Of a DNA stretch of 64,000 bases, positions 63,519 to 64,000 are shown in pieces (positions within the stretch are counted from its first letter, which is position 1; each line of letters starts with the position of its first letter). The position numbers and the translations under genes are program-made. Source of the stretch: Sulfuriferula sp. (GTDB taxonomy: Bacteria > Pseudomonadota > Gammaproteobacteria > Burkholderiales > Sulfuriferulaceae); the NCBI GenBank assembly GCA_013140765.1, contig JABFSE010000012.1, positions 1-64,000 on the forward strand, written 5' to 3'. Below the pieces are notes generated by a model. That model saw nothing but the letters and a program-made list of their open reading frames with translations, ran no database searches and was not told the origin of the DNA.

Positions 63519-64000
63519 CTATTCTGCCCCCACACCCACGCCTTTAAGTGGTTGTACGAACTCATTCACTGGCCACATTTTCGTTTGATGCACGTCCTCA
63601 ACATCATGCCGATTTTGTTTGCCTATCAAACCATTTTTTAAGCCATAAATGAACAAATCTGCCGCTGTCCAGGGTCTATTAGTGTCTGGATTGATGAGTG
63701 ACTCAACTGATTCAAACTCATCATAACTGCATAAAGTGGTGTCCGCTTTACTGTCAAAAGGTCGCGCACAACCTGTGACTGTCACTAGCTCATCAGGCAA
63801 TAATGGTCTGGCTTCATCTTTTAATTGCATGTCCAGCACACGACTACCATTAGGACGCGCCAAATCTAATTTTATTTTCAAACCTGACCAGCCGTCAGCC
63901 CAGCCACCCGACTGCTGGGCGATGTCCGTAGAAAACACACTAGTCAAATTATATTCAACGACTTTACGCAAACCTGCGCCTGTAATCGAGCCAGTCGCTA
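63519..64000 (-). CDS. C-terminal part of a second SoxB-like/5'-nucleotidase-family protein (truncated by window edge)
   Basis: Frame stays open to the window end (...ATGSITGAGLRKVVEYNLTS); C-terminus VQPLKGVG parallels IQPLKGVV of the SoxB-like protein at 56830-58587. Confidence 0.65.
   Translation of the reverse strand, partial: ATGSITGAGLRKVVEYNLTSVFSTDIAQQSGGWADGWSGLKIKLDLARPNGSRVLDMQLKDEARPLLPDELVTVTGCARPFDSKADTTLCSYDEFESVESLINPDTNRPWTAADLFIYGLKNGLIGKQNRHDVEDVHQTKMWPVNEFVQPLKGVGVGAE

Noticed and set aside
1-64000. CRISPR arrays, prophage, integrase or full-length IS
   Set aside because: No spaced direct-repeat array, Cas protein, phage structural gene or transposase was seen on either strand; only the two MITEs.

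Overview
This looks like a chromosomal window from a betaproteobacterium. It is mostly housekeeping DNA with a few accessory segments. From left to right: (1) a leftward rRNA-operon promoter and boxA leader at the left edge, with the 16S gene itself outside the window; (2) lplT-aas, an arsR-type regulator, folA, rhlE and typA; (3) the ndk-rlmN-pilF-rodZ-ispG-hisS-yfgM-bamB-der operon; (4) a small AT-rich two-gene insert (an OLD/ABC-like AAA ATPase plus a partner with a degenerate nuclease-like motif) between der and era; (5) era-recO-pdxJ, an M14 carboxypeptidase overlapping a secreted beta-helix/DUF11 protein, grxD and a HerA-like ATPase; (6) a marR-OMF-MFP-RND efflux operon, divergent from a tetR/carboxymuconolactone-decarboxylase pair; (7) CbbQ/NorQ and CbbO/NorD genes separated by edd-eda; (8) uup, rnhA, gloB, mltD, a mutS2-like gene, a CDF transporter, an orphan TRAP binding protein, glnS and tRNA-Arg(CCT); (9) a leftward sulfur-type cluster (SoxB-like gene running off the right edge, three dihaem cytochromes c, SulP, secreted DsrE-like protein, second SoxB-like protein, YeeE/YedE pair) with no soxYZ or soxXA in view. 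Two ~140 bp MITE copies with intact target duplications are present; one splits a TATAAT in front of folA and the other supplies the stop codon of the tetR gene. The most interesting candidates are the SoxYZ-less sulfur module, the ATPase/partner island and the MITE insertions. All family assignments come from reading the translated sequence; no database search was run.
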